64,000 bases of DNA from Actinomycetota bacterium (GTDB taxonomy: Bacteria; Actinomycetota; Thermoleophilia; Miltoncostaeales; Miltoncostaeaceae). Numbering within the stretch: the stretch's first letter is position 1; every line of letters starts with the position of its first letter. A program made the translations under genes and the position numbers. The notes below the pieces were generated by a model. The model was given only the letters and a program-made list of their open reading frames with translations. It ran no database searches and was not told the DNA's origin. The stretch lies in contig CAUJCX010000047.1 of assembly GCA_963169235.1 (NCBI GenBank), positions 105,124 to 169,123 of the forward strand, given 5' to 3'. Below, in pieces: positions 25,400 through 34,392 of the stretch.

Positions 25400-25681
25400 G
25401 TGATTGACGCCGCCGTAGTACGCCACGTGGCCCGCCTGTCCCGCCTCGCGCTCGACGACGCCGAGGTGGACACGATGCGGGCCGAGATGTCCACCATCCT
25501 CGAGCACGTCGACAGCATCCAGGCGCTGGATCTCGACGACGTGCCGCCCACCACCCACGTCATCCACGTCGAGAACGTGCTGCGCGCCGACGAGCCGGGG
25601 ACGAGCCTGCCGCACGACATCGCGCTGCGGGAGGCCCCGCGCGCCGCCGACGGCGGGTTCAGCGTGGGGAGGATCGGGTGA
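25400..25681 (+). CDS. gatC: Asp-tRNA(Asn)/Glu-tRNA(Gln) amidotransferase subunit C
   Basis: 93 residues. The family pattern [18 protein letters not shown], then [14 protein letters not shown], ending in a short loop ([10 protein letters not shown]) is clear. GatC stabilises the GatA-GatB interface. GTG start 6 nt after TAGCAT indicates a leaderless operon mRNA. It overlaps gatA by 4 bp (GTGA). Presence of GatCAB implies tRNA-dependent synthesis of Gln-tRNA and possibly Asn-tRNA. Confidence 0.95.
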   Translation: MIDAAVVRHVARLSRLALDDAEVDTMRAEMSTILEHVDSIQALDLDDVPPTTHVIHVENVLRADEPGTSLPHDIALREAPRAADGGFSVGRIG

Positions 25682-27126
25682 CGGGGCGCCCCGTCGACCT
25701 CACGGCCACCGCCCAGGTGGAGGCGCTGCGGGCGGGGGAGATCTCGGCGCTGGAGCTGGTGGACGCGCACCTGGGGCGCTGCGAGGACGACCGCTGGTCG
25801 AGCTTCCTGGCCGTCGACGCCGAGCGTGCCCGGGCGCGCGCGCGGGAGATCGACGCGATGGACGAGCGCCCGCCGCTTGCGGGCATCCCGGTGGGCATCA
25901 AGGACGCGCTGTCCACCCGCGACCTGGTCACCACCGCGGGATCGCGCATGCTGGAGGGCTTCCGGCCCGTCTACACGGCCACGTGCGTGCGGGCGCTGGA
26001 GGACGCGGGCGCCATCGTGGTGGGCAAGACCAACATGGACGAGTTCGCCATGGGGTCCAGCACCGAGAACTCGGCGTACGGGCCGACGCTGAACCCGTGG
26101 GACACGACCCGCGTGCCCGGCGGCTCCAGCGGCGGCTCGGCGGCGTGCGTCGCGGCCCGCCAGGTGCCGTGGTCGCTGGGCTCCGACACGGGCGGCTCCA
26201 TCCGCCAGCCCGCGGCCCTGTGCGGCATCGTGGGGGTGAAGCCCACGTACGGCGCGGTGTCGCGCTACGGGCTCATCGCGTTCGCGTCCTCGCTCGACCA
26301 GGTGGGGCCGTTCGCCCGCACCGTCGCCGACGCCGCGCTGATGCTGTCGGTGATCGTCGGCAAGGACCCGCACGACTCCACGTCGCTGGAGTGGCCCGAG
26401 CCCATCGCGGTGCCGACGGCCGAGCGGCTCGACGGCGTCCGCATCGGCGTGGTCGAGGAGCTCTTTGGCGAGGGCACCGAGCCGGGCGTGCGCGACGCCG
26501 TGCGGGCCGCCCTGGCGACGGCCGAGGGGCTGGGCGCCGAGCTCGTCCCGGTCACGCTCCCGCACGCGCACCACGGGCTGGCGGCGTACTACCTCATCGC
26601 GCCGGCCGAGTGCTCGGCCAACCTGGCCCGCTTCGACGGCATCCGGTACGGCCACTCCGCGGCCGACGCCGGCGACCTGCTGGAGCACTACGAGCGCACA
26701 CGCGCGGAGGGCTTCGGCCCCGAGGTGAAGCGCCGCATCATGCTGGGCACGTTCGCGCTGGCCTCGGGCTACTACGACGCGTACTACGCGCAGGCCCAGA
26801 AGGTGCGCACGAAGATCGTGCAGGACTTCGCCGCGGCGTTCGCCGACGTCGACCTGGTGGCCTCGCCGACGTCGCCGACCGTGGCGTTCGGCCTGGGCGA
26901 GCGCGTCGCCGACCCGCTGGCGATGTATCTGTCGGACACGTGCACCATCCCCATCAGCCTCGCCGGGCTGCCGTCGGTGTCGATCCCGTGCGGCCTCTCG
27001 GACGGCCTGCCGGTGGGCCTGCAGCTGGCCGGTCCCGCGTTCGCCGAGAACCGGGTGCTGTCGGCCGCGCACGCCCTGGAGCAGGCGATCGGCTTCGACA
27101 CGCTGCCCCCCGGACTGGACGCATGA
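25678..27126 (+). CDS. gatA: Asp-tRNA(Asn)/Glu-tRNA(Gln) amidotransferase subunit A
   Basis: 482 residues, an amidase-signature enzyme. The catalytic Ser-cisSer-Lys triad is visible: Lys in [12 protein letters not shown], and the two serines in the Gly/Ser-rich stretch [16 protein letters not shown] with the oxyanion region [18 protein letters not shown]. It releases ammonia from glutamine, which is channelled to GatB. Overlaps with gatC (GTGA) and gatB (ATGA) show a coupled operon. Confidence 0.96.
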   Translation: MTGRPVDLTATAQVEALRAGEISALELVDAHLGRCEDDRWSSFLAVDAERARARAREIDAMDERPPLAGIPVGIKDALSTRDLVTTAGSRMLEGFRPVYTATCVRALEDAGAIVVGKTNMDEFAMGSSTENSAYGPTLNPWDTTRVPGGSSGGSAACVAARQVPWSLGSDTGGSIRQPAALCGIVGVKPTYGAVSRYGLIAFASSLDQVGPFARTVADAALMLSVIVGKDPHDSTSLEWPEPIAVPTAERLDGVRIGVVEELFGEGTEPGVRDAVRAALATAEGLGAELVPVTLPHAHHGLAAYYLIAPAECSANLARFDGIRYGHSAADAGDLLEHYERTRAEGFGPEVKRRIMLGTFALASGYYDAYYAQAQKVRTKIVQDFAAAFADVDLVASPTSPTVAFGLGERVADPLAMYLSDTCTIPISLAGLPSVSIPCGLSDGLPVGLQLAGPAFAENRVLSAAHALEQAIGFDTLPPGLDA

Positions 27127-28580
27127 TGACCGCCACCGCCTACGAGGCCGTGATCGGCCTGGAGATCCACGCCCAGCTGCGCACCCGCACCAAGATGTTC
27201 TGCGCGTGCGAGCTGAGCTTCGGCGACGAGCCCAACGTGCACACGTGCCCCGTGTGTCTGGCCCATCCGGGCGCGCTGCCGGTGACCAACGCCGAGGCCG
27301 TGCGGCTGGCCGTCATCGCCGGGCACGCCCTCGGCTGCGAGATCGCGACGCACTCCACGTTCCACCGCAAGAACTACTTCTACCCCGACCTGCCGAAGGC
27401 GTACCAGATCAGCCAGTTCGACGAGCCCATCTGCGGCCCGGGGCGGTTCCGGTTCCTCACGCCGGACGGCGAGAAGGAGCTGGGCATCACGCGCGCGCAC
27501 CTCGAGGAGGACGCCGCGAAGCTCATCCACGTGGGCGGCGACGGGCGCCGGGCCGGGGCCGAGCAGTCGATCGTCGACTTCAACCGGGGCGGCACGCCCC
27601 TTTTGGAGATCGTCACCGAGCCGGAGCTGTCAGATCCGGCTGACGCCTCCGCCTTCCTGCGTCAGCTGCGGCTGACGCTGGTGCAGCTGGGCATCACCGA
27701 CGGCAACATGGAGGAGGGGTCGCTGCGCTGCGACGCCAACATCAGCATCCGTCCCGTGGGTGAGACCACGCTGGGCACCAAGACCGAGCTGAAGAACATG
27801 AACAGCTTCACGTTCATCGAGCGCGGCATCACGGCCGAGATCGCCCGCCAGACGGCGATCGTCGCGGGCGGCGGCGCGGTGACCCAGGAGACGCTGCACT
27901 ACGACCCCACCACGGGGGAGATCCACTCGCTGCGCTCCAAGGAGGAGGCGCACGACTACCGGTACTTCCCCGAGCCCGACCTGGTGGCGCTGGCGCCCGA
28001 CCCGGCGTGGGTGGCCGACCTGAAGGCGGGCCTGCCCGAGCTGCCCGTCGACCGCCGGCGGCGCTGGGTGGCCGACCTGGGCCTCACCGACGAGGACGCC
28101 GAGGTGCTGGCCGAGACGCGCGAGCTGGGCGACTACTTCGAGCGCGTGGCGGCGGTGGCGCCCCCGAAGTCGGCGGCCAACTGGGTGCGCGGCGAGCTGC
28201 GCGCGCAGCTGCGCGAGCACGATCAGGAGCCGTGGCAGTCGCACGTCACGCCCGAGCGGCTGGCCGAGATCATCGCGATGGTGGAGGCCCGCGAGGTGTC
28301 GATGCCCAACGCGAAGGCCGTGCTGGCCGACGTGATCGCCGACGGGGGCGACCCGCGCGCGATCGTCGAGGCCAAGGGGCTCGGGGCCATGAACGACGAG
28401 GGCGAGCTTGAAGCCCTGGTCGACAAGCTCATCGCCGAGAACGCCGCCCAGGTCGAGCAGCTGCGGGCCGGCAAGGACAAGGTGATCGGCTTCTTCGTCG
28501 GCCAGGCGATGAAGGCCACGCAGGGCCGCGCCGACCCGGGCCGCGTGGGCGAGCTCCTGCGCCAGAAGGTGCTGGGCTGA
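27123..28580 (+). CDS. gatB: Asp-tRNA(Asn)/Glu-tRNA(Gln) amidotransferase subunit B
   Basis: 485 residues from ATG 27123 (a second ATG follows at once). Signature [20 protein letters not shown], the zinc Cys set (CAC and HTCPVCL), the [18 protein letters not shown] loop, and the C-terminal tRNA-binding YqeY-like tail ([27 protein letters not shown]) are present. GatB phosphorylates and amidates misacylated Glu-tRNA or Asp-tRNA. Confidence 0.96.
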   Translation: MMTATAYEAVIGLEIHAQLRTRTKMFCACELSFGDEPNVHTCPVCLAHPGALPVTNAEAVRLAVIAGHALGCEIATHSTFHRKNYFYPDLPKAYQISQFDEPICGPGRFRFLTPDGEKELGITRAHLEEDAAKLIHVGGDGRRAGAEQSIVDFNRGGTPLLEIVTEPELSDPADASAFLRQLRLTLVQLGITDGNMEEGSLRCDANISIRPVGETTLGTKTELKNMNSFTFIERGITAEIARQTAIVAGGGAVTQETLHYDPTTGEIHSLRSKEEAHDYRYFPEPDLVALAPDPAWVADLKAGLPELPVDRRRRWVADLGLTDEDAEVLAETRELGDYFERVAAVAPPKSAANWVRGELRAQLREHDQEPWQSHVTPERLAEIIAMVEAREVSMPNAKAVLADVIADGGDPRAIVEAKGLGAMNDEGELEALVDKLIAENAAQVEQLRAGKDKVIGFFVGQAMKATQGRADPGRVGELLRQKVLG

Positions 28581-28587
28581 GGAGTCA

Positions 28588-28627
28588 TTGACGCGTCGCT
28601 CGGGTGCGCGTACAGTTTTACGTACGT
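28588..28627 (+). promoter_or_regulatory. Promoter and operator of the Phd/YoeB module
   Basis: A TTGACG -35 (28588-28593), a 17-bp spacer and TACAGT -10 (28611-28616) form a canonical promoter. A CGTAC...GTACG inverted pair and the palindrome ACGTACGT (28620-28627) overlap and follow the -10, in the place expected for autorepression by the antitoxin complex. Confidence 0.65.
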
Positions 28628-28640
28628 GAGGAGGCGGCTG

Positions 28641-28892
28641 ATGCGGACCATGTCGTACACGCAGTCCCGGGCGCGATACGCCGAGACCCTCGATGCGGTG
28701 GTGGACGACCGCGAGGAGGTCGTGATCACCCGCGCGGGTAAGGAGCCTGTGGTGATGGTGTCGCTGGACGACTACCAGGCGCTCAAGGAGGCGGCGTACC
28801 TGATGCGCAGTCCGGCGAACGCGGAACGCCTGCTGGCATCGATCGCGCGTCTTGAGGACGGCGGTGGAACCGCTCGCGATCTCGTCGAGTGA
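28641..28892 (+). CDS. Type II antitoxin, Phd/YefM family
   Basis: 83 residues from ATG 28641, which has a GAGGAGG ribosome site 6 nt upstream. Family pattern: MSYTQSRARYAETLDAVVDDREEVVITRAGKEPVVMVSLDDYQALKEAAYLMRSP. The N-terminal half forms the DNA-binding Phd fold, and the tail (NAERLLASIARLEDG) covers the toxin. It overlaps the toxin gene by 4 bp (GTGA), ensuring coupled synthesis. Confidence 0.93.
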   Translation: MRTMSYTQSRARYAETLDAVVDDREEVVITRAGKEPVVMVSLDDYQALKEAAYLMRSPANAERLLASIARLEDGGGTARDLVE

Positions 28893-29146
28893 GAATCGTC
28901 TTTGACGATTCGGCGTGGGATGACTACTGCTGGTGGCAGGTGCAGGACCGAAAGGTGCTGGCGCGCATCAACGTGTTGATTCGCGACGTGCAACGAGGCG
29001 GCAACGAGGGCATCGGCAAGCCCGAGCCCCTCCGCCACGCCTTTCACGGCTACTGGTCACGCCGCATCAACGACGAGCATCGCCTGGTGTACCGCGTCGT
29101 GGGGGACGAGATCAGGATCGCCGCCTGCCGGTACCACTACCGGTAG
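28889..29146 (+). CDS. yoeB: Type II toxin, YoeB/Txe family mRNA interferase
   Basis: 85 residues from GTG 28889. The RelE-fold signatures of YoeB are intact: WDDYCWWQVQDRKVLARINVLIRDVQRGG, GIGKPEPLRHAFHGYWSRRINDEHRLVYRV, and terminal CRYHYR. The Glu of KPEPL, Arg of WSRRI and His of CRYHY are the known active-site residues. It cleaves mRNA at the ribosomal A site when freed from its antitoxin. Confidence 0.94.
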   Translation: MRIVFDDSAWDDYCWWQVQDRKVLARINVLIRDVQRGGNEGIGKPEPLRHAFHGYWSRRINDEHRLVYRVVGDEIRIAACRYHYR

Positions 29147-29152
29147 TCGGCC

Positions 29153-29294
29153 TCACTCGCGGCGCCCGGTCTTGACCGCCAGCCGGCACGGGTCGACGTC
29201 CATCGCGGCGCGGTCCCCAGGGCCCTAGGTCGGCCGCGCGGGCGTACGTCTGGTCGAGGAACGTGAGCACCATGGCGTCCGGGAGTCCCGCAGA
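29153..29294 (-). pseudogene. Remnant of a DUF5996-like gene (C-terminal part, frameshifted)
   Basis: On the minus strand a frame without its own start reads SAGLPDAMVLTFLDQTYARAA then DLGPW, which resembles the C-terminal FLxxTYxAAADLxxWDR region of DUF5996 proteins. At about 29213-29219 one extra G breaks the frame; correcting it continues DRAAMDVDPCRLAVKTGRRE to a stop at 29153. No upstream part exists because the YczE gene ends at 29307. Identification rests on remembered family features and is tentative. Confidence 0.4.
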
Positions 29295-29306
29295 CCCCGT
29301 CCCGCC

Positions 29307-29945
29307 CTAGTGGGAGGCCACCGCCGTGCCCACCGCGGGGGCGGGCGACTGGAGCGCCCGGGGCGTGAACAGGGGGATGAAGTGGTGCGCCAGCGGCCCG
29401 ATGGCCAGGGCGTACGCCAGCGTGCCGACGCCCAGCGTGCCGCCCAGGAAGAAGCCGCCCACCAGCACGACCACCTCGATGCCGGTGCGGGCCGCGCGGA
29501 TGGAGATGCCGCGCTGGGCCAGGCCCGTCATCAGGCCGTCGCGGGGGCCGGGGCCGAACGACGCGCCGATGTAGAGGCCGGTCGCGACGCCGTTCAAGAG
29601 GATGCCTCCGGCCAGCAGCGCCACCTGCGACGCCATCACGGTCGCCGGGGGGAACGCAGTCAGCACCACGTCCATCACCACGCCGATCACGATGACGTTG
29701 GCCAGCGTGCCGAAGCCGGGACGCTGCCGCAGCGGCACCCACGCGGCCAGCACCAAGGCGCCCACGATGATCGTCCACAGCCCGGTGCCACCGCCGAACG
29801 TGCGCCCGAGCCCCTGGTGCAGCACGTCCCAGGGGGAGTTGCCGAGGCCCGACAGGATGATCATGGCCAGGCTGACGCCGAACAGCACGAGGCCGGCCTG
29901 AAGCTGCACGTGCCGGCGGGTGGTGAGTGGGGTGGGGGTGCTCAT
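29307..29945 (-). CDS. YczE/YitT-like membrane protein
   Basis: 212 residues with five to six membrane helices. The signatures GLVLFGVSLAMIILSGLGNSPWDVLHQGL, TIIVGALVL, and GLYIGASFGPGPRDGLMTGL match the YczE family. It is divergent from a MocR-type regulator; this pairing is recurrent in bacteria and the regulator is thought to control the membrane gene. Function unknown. Confidence 0.85.
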   Translation of the reverse strand: MSTPTPLTTRRHVQLQAGLVLFGVSLAMIILSGLGNSPWDVLHQGLGRTFGGGTGLWTIIVGALVLAAWVPLRQRPGFGTLANVIVIGVVMDVVLTAFPPATVMASQVALLAGGILLNGVATGLYIGASFGPGPRDGLMTGLAQRGISIRAARTGIEVVVLVGGFFLGGTLGVGTLAYALAIGPLAHHFIPLFTPRALQSPAPAVGTAVASH

Positions 29946-29947
29946 GC

Positions 29948-30003
29948 GTCCACTTTCGTCCAAGTGGACCTCGATTCGTAGGACCAATTCTGCGACCGTG
30001 GAC
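29948..30003. promoter_or_regulatory. Operator region between yczE-like and mocR-like genes
   Basis: A perfect 8-bp inverted repeat GTCCACTT (29948-29955) / AAGTGGAC (29962-29969) with a 6-bp spacer is followed by two more GGACC copies (GTAGGACC at about 29978-29985 and GTGGACC at about 29996-30002). Repeated GGACC half sites in a 60-bp divergent gap suit MocR/PdxR proteins, which bind direct and inverted repeats. Confidence 0.6.
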
Positions 30004-30005
30004 CC

Positions 30006-31460
30006 ATGGCCTCCTCCGTGTCCGCGTCCACCCTTGCCGGCCGCCTGGGCGACGGCTGGCGCGGGCGCGACCCCGTGCTGGCCCCGGCGCTGGCGCACGA
30101 GCTGCGCGCGCAGGTGATCGACGGGCGCCTGCCCGTGCGGGCGCGCCTTCCCAGCGAGCGGTCGCTGGCCGCCGCGCTGGGGGTCAGCCGCGGCACCGTC
30201 GGCCGCGCGTACGACGAGCTCACCCGCACCGGGTTCCTGCGCCGCACCCAGGGCGCGGGCAGCTGGACCGCGCTGCCGGACGGGGCCCGTCCCGGCGTGG
30301 GGCTGCGGGTGACGCTGCCCGGGGGCGTCGCCCCGGACGTGGTCAACCTGTCGGTGGCGGCGCCCCCCGCGCCCGAGGGCCTGGCGGCCGCCGCGGCCCG
30401 CGCGCTCGACGAGCTGCCGCGCCACACGGCGGGGATGGGGTACGGCGCGGCGGGCATCGACGACCTGCGCCAGGCCGTCGCGGAGCGGTTCTCGGCCCGG
30501 GGCCTCCCCACCCGTCCCGGCCAGGTGATGGTGTGCGGCGGCGCGCAGCACGGGCTCCACCTCGTGCTCGGCCTGCTGTGCAAGCCCGGCGACCGGGTGC
30601 TCGTGGACGACCCGGGCTACCCGCGCACGCTCACGGCCATCGCCGCCGCGCGCTGCCGCCCTGTGGCCGTGCCGCTGACGCCCGACGGGTGGGACGCCGA
30701 CGCATGGGAGCACGCCATCCGCCACACGCGTCCCGCGCTGGCCGTGACCGTGGCCGACTTCCACAACCCCACGGGGCGGACGATGCCGGCCGAGACGCGC
30801 GCCCGCATCGTGGCGGCGTGCGCCCGCGCCGGCACGACGCTGGTGATCGACGAGACCAACGCCGAGCTGCGCCTGGACGGCCCGCCGCTGCCGCCTCCGG
30901 TGGCGACGTTCGAGCGCGGGCCGACGGTCATCACCGTGGGGTCGCTCAGCAAGGCGTCGTGGGGCGGCCTGCGGGTCGGCTGGGTGCGCGCGTCGGGCCG
31001 GGCGGTGGGCGAGCTGGCGGCCGTGCGGGCCGACCAGGACGCGGCGTCGCCCATCCTCGAGCAGCTGGTGGCGACGCAGCTGGTGCGCGACCTCGACGCC
31101 GCGCTTCCGGCCCGCCACCGGCTGCTCGCCCAACGCCGCGACGCGCTCATCGGTGCCGTGGCACGCCACGCCCCGCACTGGACCGCGCGGATGCCCCACG
31201 GGGGCCTGTGCACGTGGTGGGACCTCGGCCGCGCGGTGTCGTCGTCGCTGTGCGAGGCGGCGCTGGGCGCGGGCATCCACGTGACGCCCGGCTCCGCGTT
31301 CACCGCGGGAACCACGGGCGAGCGCTTCCTGCGGCTGCCGTACGTGCTGGCCGAGGACGAGCTGGAGGACGCCGTCGCGCGGCTGGCTGCCCTGGAGGAG
31401 GGCCTGGTGCCCATCGACGCCGCGCGCCCGTCCCGACGGGCGGCCCTCGACGCGGTGTAG
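30006..31460 (+). CDS. MocR-family transcriptional regulator (GntR HTH fused to aminotransferase fold)
   Basis: 484 residues. Residues about 20-95 are a GntR winged helix (LAHELRAQVIDGRLPVRARLPSERSLAAALGVSRGTVGRAYDEL). The remainder is a fold type I aminotransferase-like domain with a PLP lysine in VGSLSKASWGGLRVGW, the DFHNPTGR and IDETNAELRL segments, and the C-terminal FLRLPYV arm. Such proteins sense PLP or an amino compound rather than catalyse. Target is most likely the divergent YczE-like gene, and itself. Confidence 0.92.
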   Translation: MASSVSASTLAGRLGDGWRGRDPVLAPALAHELRAQVIDGRLPVRARLPSERSLAAALGVSRGTVGRAYDELTRTGFLRRTQGAGSWTALPDGARPGVGLRVTLPGGVAPDVVNLSVAAPPAPEGLAAAAARALDELPRHTAGMGYGAAGIDDLRQAVAERFSARGLPTRPGQVMVCGGAQHGLHLVLGLLCKPGDRVLVDDPGYPRTLTAIAAARCRPVAVPLTPDGWDADAWEHAIRHTRPALAVTVADFHNPTGRTMPAETRARIVAACARAGTTLVIDETNAELRLDGPPLPPPVATFERGPTVITVGSLSKASWGGLRVGWVRASGRAVGELAAVRADQDAASPILEQLVATQLVRDLDAALPARHRLLAQRRDALIGAVARHAPHWTARMPHGGLCTWWDLGRAVSSSLCEAALGAGIHVTPGSAFTAGTTGERFLRLPYVLAEDELEDAVARLAALEEGLVPIDAARPSRRAALDAV

Positions 31461-31495
31461 GGGCGCCCGTGGGTGCGGCGGCGCGGCCCGACATC

Positions 31496-31530
31496 TTGAC
31501 GCGCACTTTACGAGGCATCATGATGCCTCG
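31496..31530 (+). promoter_or_regulatory. Promoter with 20-bp perfect palindrome, vapBC module 1
   Basis: TTGACG (31496-31501) and CATGAT (31519-31524) are 17 bp apart. The -10 lies inside the perfect palindrome CGAGGCATCATGATGCCTCG (31511-31530), which ends directly at the ATG 31532. This is an ideal autorepression operator for a VapBC complex. Confidence 0.7.
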
Positions 31531-31531
31531 C

Positions 31532-31792
31532 ATGCGTACCACTCTGACGCTCGACGACGACGTCGCCCGGATGATCGACGACGCGGTGCACCGCGAGCGG
31601 CGGCCGATGAAGCAGGTCGTCAATGACGCGCTGCGTAAGGGGCTCAGCACCGGTGAGGCGGGCGCGAGGCCGTATCGGCTCGTGCCGCACGAGACCGAGG
31701 TCCTGGCGGGCCTCGACTCGCTGGGGTTCAACCGGCTGGCGGACGAGCTGGATGATGCGCGCGTGCGGGCGCGGATGACGGGCGGCTCGTGA
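31532..31792 (+). CDS. vapB: VapB-type antitoxin, module 1
   Basis: 86 residues from ATG 31532. The N-terminus MRTTLTLDDDVARMIDDAVHRERRPMKQVVNDALRKGL is a ribbon-helix-helix domain. ATGs at 31520 and 31523 lie inside the operator palindrome and the -10 box, so they are unlikely starts; with the -10 at 31519-31524 the mRNA would begin almost at ATG 31532. The C-terminal half is acidic and should wrap the toxin. Overlaps the toxin by 4 bp. Confidence 0.85.
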   Translation: MRTTLTLDDDVARMIDDAVHRERRPMKQVVNDALRKGLSTGEAGARPYRLVPHETEVLAGLDSLGFNRLADELDDARVRARMTGGS

Positions 31793-32223
31793 TCATCCCC
31801 GACGTCAACGTGCTGCTCTATGCGACGATGACGGGGTTCTCACAGCACAACGCTGCGGCCACGTGGTGGGAGGCGGCGCTCAACGACACGACGCGCGTCG
31901 GGATCGCTCCCGTCGTCGCGTTCGGATTCCTGCGCATCGCCACCAACCCGCGCGTGTTCGCGAACCCGCTCACCGTCGACGCAGGCACGCGCCACCTCGA
32001 CGCATGGCTCGAGCGGTCGATGGTCGAGCTGCTTCCCACCGGTCGCCGCCACTTCGCACTGGCGTGTGAGCTACTGGCGAGGGTCGGCACCGCGGCCAAC
32101 CTGACGACGGACGCTCAGATCGCGGCCCACGCGATCGAGTCGGGCGGCACGGTCTACACCAGCGACCCGGACTTCGCGCGCTTTCCTGAGGTCCCCTGGA
32201 TCGACCCGGTGCGCGCGGGCTAG
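31789..32223 (+). CDS. vapC: VapC-type PIN-domain ribonuclease toxin, module 1
   Basis: 144 residues from GTG 31789. PIN-domain acidic residues: Asp in IIPDVNVLLYA, the mid-domain region around GFLRIATNP, Asp in NLTTDAQIAAHAIESGGTVYTSDPDF. The TNPRVFANPLT segment is typical of the actinobacterial VapC subgroup. VapC enzymes cleave tRNA or rRNA when unbound. Confidence 0.9.
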   Translation: MIIPDVNVLLYATMTGFSQHNAAATWWEAALNDTTRVGIAPVVAFGFLRIATNPRVFANPLTVDAGTRHLDAWLERSMVELLPTGRRHFALACELLARVGTAANLTTDAQIAAHAIESGGTVYTSDPDFARFPEVPWIDPVRAG

Positions 32224-32255
32224 GTGCCGAGCCTCCCGGTCCCGGTGCTCCGTCG

Positions 32256-33275
32256 TCACGGCGGCCAGATCTCCTCAGGCCGGGGATCGCCGCCGCGCAC
32301 CACCCGCACGGCCTCCGAGCCCATCGCCAGGTACGGGGCAAGGGCCGGGCGGCGCCAGTACTCCCAGTCGCGGCAGGCCCCGTCGGCGTCGCCGGGGTTG
32401 CGGGCCACCGCCACGGCCAGGGCCTGCGCGTCGCCCATGCCCAGGCCGGAGCCGATGCCGGCCTCGGGGTTCATGGCGTGCAGGGCCTCCCCGATGAGCG
32501 CGACGCCGGGCTGCCACCACACGTCGCACGTGACGCCGGTGGCCTCGCGGTAGTGCCAGTGGCGCTCGTCGATGGCGGCCAGCGGCTCGGCGGCCACGGG
32601 CACCAGCGCGGCGAAGCGGCGCCGGAACTCGTCGAACCCCCCGGCCAGGGCCTCGTCGGCGCCGCCCGGGGGGCGGGGGATCTGCCAGCCGCCCGCCGCC
32701 CCCTCGGGCCAGCCCACCATGGTCACCTGGCGCCCGTCGGGCAGGAAGTGGATGCCGAACGGCTCGCGGGGCGCCACGGGGCTGCGCCACGACACCTGCG
32801 CCGTGTCGAACGGGTACACCTCGGCGGGGAAGCCCGCCATGCCCCGCACCGCGGAGCGGGCTCCGTCGGCCCCCACCACCAGGTCGGCGGCGATCTCGGC
32901 CTCGTCCCCGGCCACCGTGGCGCGCACGCCGGTGACACGGTCGCCGTCGCCGTCGCGTATGAGGCCGGTCACCTCCGCGTCGTGGCGCACGTCGACGCCC
33001 TCGGCCAGCGTGTCGAGCACCCGCTGGCGGGCCACGCCGACGGCGACGGGAAGTCCGGCCCGCAACGGGGGAATGTCGAGGCCCTGGGCGCGCAGGCCGT
33101 CGAACACGCCGATCTCCTGCAGCGCGTCGTAGCCCTGGAACGGCAGCATGATGGGCCCCGGCACCACGACGCCGGCCGGGGCGCGCTCGAGCACCGTGGG
33201 GGAGATCCCCCGCAGAAGCAGGCCCCGGGCGAGCACCAGCCCCGCCATGCCGCCGCCCACGATCACCACGCGCAT
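32256..33275 (-). CDS. FAD-dependent monooxygenase / oxidoreductase
   Basis: 339 residues, UbiH/PHBH-type flavoprotein. The FAD ADP-binding motif VIVGGGMAGLVLARGLLLRG is at residues 3-22; the DG motif is LVVGADGARSAVRG. The third motif reads ALIGEALHAMNPEAGIGSG, with Glu where most family members have Asp in GDAAH. It presumably uses NAD(P)H and oxygen to hydroxylate a small ring compound; substrate unknown. A GGGAGG ribosome site precedes ATG 33275, and TAGGTT about 30 bp upstream is a likely -10. Confidence 0.87.
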   Translation of the reverse strand: MRVVIVGGGMAGLVLARGLLLRGISPTVLERAPAGVVVPGPIMLPFQGYDALQEIGVFDGLRAQGLDIPPLRAGLPVAVGVARQRVLDTLAEGVDVRHDAEVTGLIRDGDGDRVTGVRATVAGDEAEIAADLVVGADGARSAVRGMAGFPAEVYPFDTAQVSWRSPVAPREPFGIHFLPDGRQVTMVGWPEGAAGGWQIPRPPGGADEALAGGFDEFRRRFAALVPVAAEPLAAIDERHWHYREATGVTCDVWWQPGVALIGEALHAMNPEAGIGSGLGMGDAQALAVAVARNPGDADGACRDWEYWRRPALAPYLAMGSEAVRVVRGGDPRPEEIWPP

Positions 33276-33424
33276 CGCTCGCCTCCCGTCTTTCGCACCC
33301 CGTCCAACCTAGCCGCGCCGCGGCCCGGCAGGCACCGCATCCGTAGCTTTTGGCGGGTTTGGACGCGTACCGCGGCGGCGTCTGGTGGGGTGCACACCAC
33401 GATGCCGACGAGACGGGGTGCGCC

Positions 33425-34147
33425 GTGGGTCTGATGGACATGCTGCGTGGACGCAGGGAGGCGGTGAAGACCACCAAGACCGCCCTGGAGGCCGCCAAGG
33501 AGGGGCGCGGCGACGACAACGCCATCGGCAAGGTGGTCACCATGCTGCTGGCCGCGGGCATCGACGGAGCGGGACCGCTGCCGTCGGCCCGCAGCGTGGC
33601 CGGCGACGCCCGCCGGGCCACCACCCGCACCGAGGACGCCATCGACCGGGTGGTGAAGCGCCACATCCGCGACGGGCGCATCGGCGGCTTCGCCACCAGC
33701 ATCGGGGGCTTCGTGACCATGCCGGTGGCGATCCCGGCCAACGTGCTGGAGTTCTACGTGCTGGCGGCCCGCATGGTGGGGTCGGTCGCGGTGCTGCGCG
33801 GGTACGACGTGGACGATCCCATGGTGCGCACCGCGGTGCTCTTGACCCTCGTGGGATCGCGCGCCGAGGACGTGCTGGCGAAGGCGGGCGTGACGACGGC
33901 GTCCGGCCGGGTGACGTCGCTGGCGCTGCGGCGGCTGTCGCCGGGCGCGCTGATGATGGTCAACAAGGCCATCGGCTTTCGCCTGTTGCGCGGGGTCGGC
34001 GAGAAGTTCCTCAGCAAGCTGGGCCGCGGCATCCCCCTCGCCGGCGGGCTGATCGGGGCGGGGATCGACGGGGCCATGATGAAGCGCATCGGCGAGCAGG
34101 CCCGACGCGAGTTCCCGCAGGTGGAGGCCGCCCCCGCCCCCGCGTAG
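33425..34147 (+). CDS. EcsC-family-like protein
   Basis: About 240 residues from GTG 33425. An N-terminal helix ([12 protein letters not shown]), then [44 protein letters not shown], and a Gly-rich C-terminus ([24 protein letters not shown]) resemble EcsC-domain proteins (PF12787), whose role is unclear. The start is uncertain: ATG 33434 is near, and TAGCTT (33344-33349) lies 9 nt before an in-frame TTG (33359) that would add 22 residues. Confidence 0.7.
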   Translation: MGLMDMLRGRREAVKTTKTALEAAKEGRGDDNAIGKVVTMLLAAGIDGAGPLPSARSVAGDARRATTRTEDAIDRVVKRHIRDGRIGGFATSIGGFVTMPVAIPANVLEFYVLAARMVGSVAVLRGYDVDDPMVRTAVLLTLVGSRAEDVLAKAGVTTASGRVTSLALRRLSPGALMMVNKAIGFRLLRGVGEKFLSKLGRGIPLAGGLIGAGIDGAMMKRIGEQARREFPQVEAAPAPA

Positions 34148-34152
34148 TCCCC

Positions 34153-34182
34153 GCCTGCACACCCATGGTGTACGCTTGGTGT
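34153..34182 (+). promoter_or_regulatory. Promoter and operator of vapBC module 2
   Basis: TACGCT (34171-34176) ends 6 nt before ATG 34183, a leaderless start. Around it are an ACACC-CAT-GGTGT inverted repeat and a direct repeat TGGTGTA (two copies, 4 bp apart), the second overlapping the gap before the ATG. These are likely antitoxin-binding sites. Confidence 0.6.
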
Positions 34183-34392
34183 ATGTCGCGCACCAACATC
34201 GATCTGGACGACGATCTGGTCGCCGCCGCCATGCGCAAGTACGGGGCGACGACCAAGCGGGAGGCCGTGAACCGCGCCCTCAAGGAAGCGGTGGGCGAAC
34301 CGTTGACCAAGGAGTTCATCCTCAGCCTGGAGGGCATCGGCTGGGACGGCGACCTCGACGCGCTACGCGACCAGCCGCCGCCCGAGTGGTGA
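34183..34392 (+). CDS. vapB: VapB-type antitoxin, module 2
   Basis: 69 residues. N-terminal ribbon-helix-helix [38 protein letters not shown] is the VapB (DUF2191-like) pattern; the C-terminus [19 protein letters not shown] ends in DQPPPEW and serves as the toxin-binding tail. Overlaps the toxin start by 4 bp (GTGA). Confidence 0.93.
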   Translation: MSRTNIDLDDDLVAAAMRKYGATTKREAVNRALKEAVGEPLTKEFILSLEGIGWDGDLDALRDQPPPEW

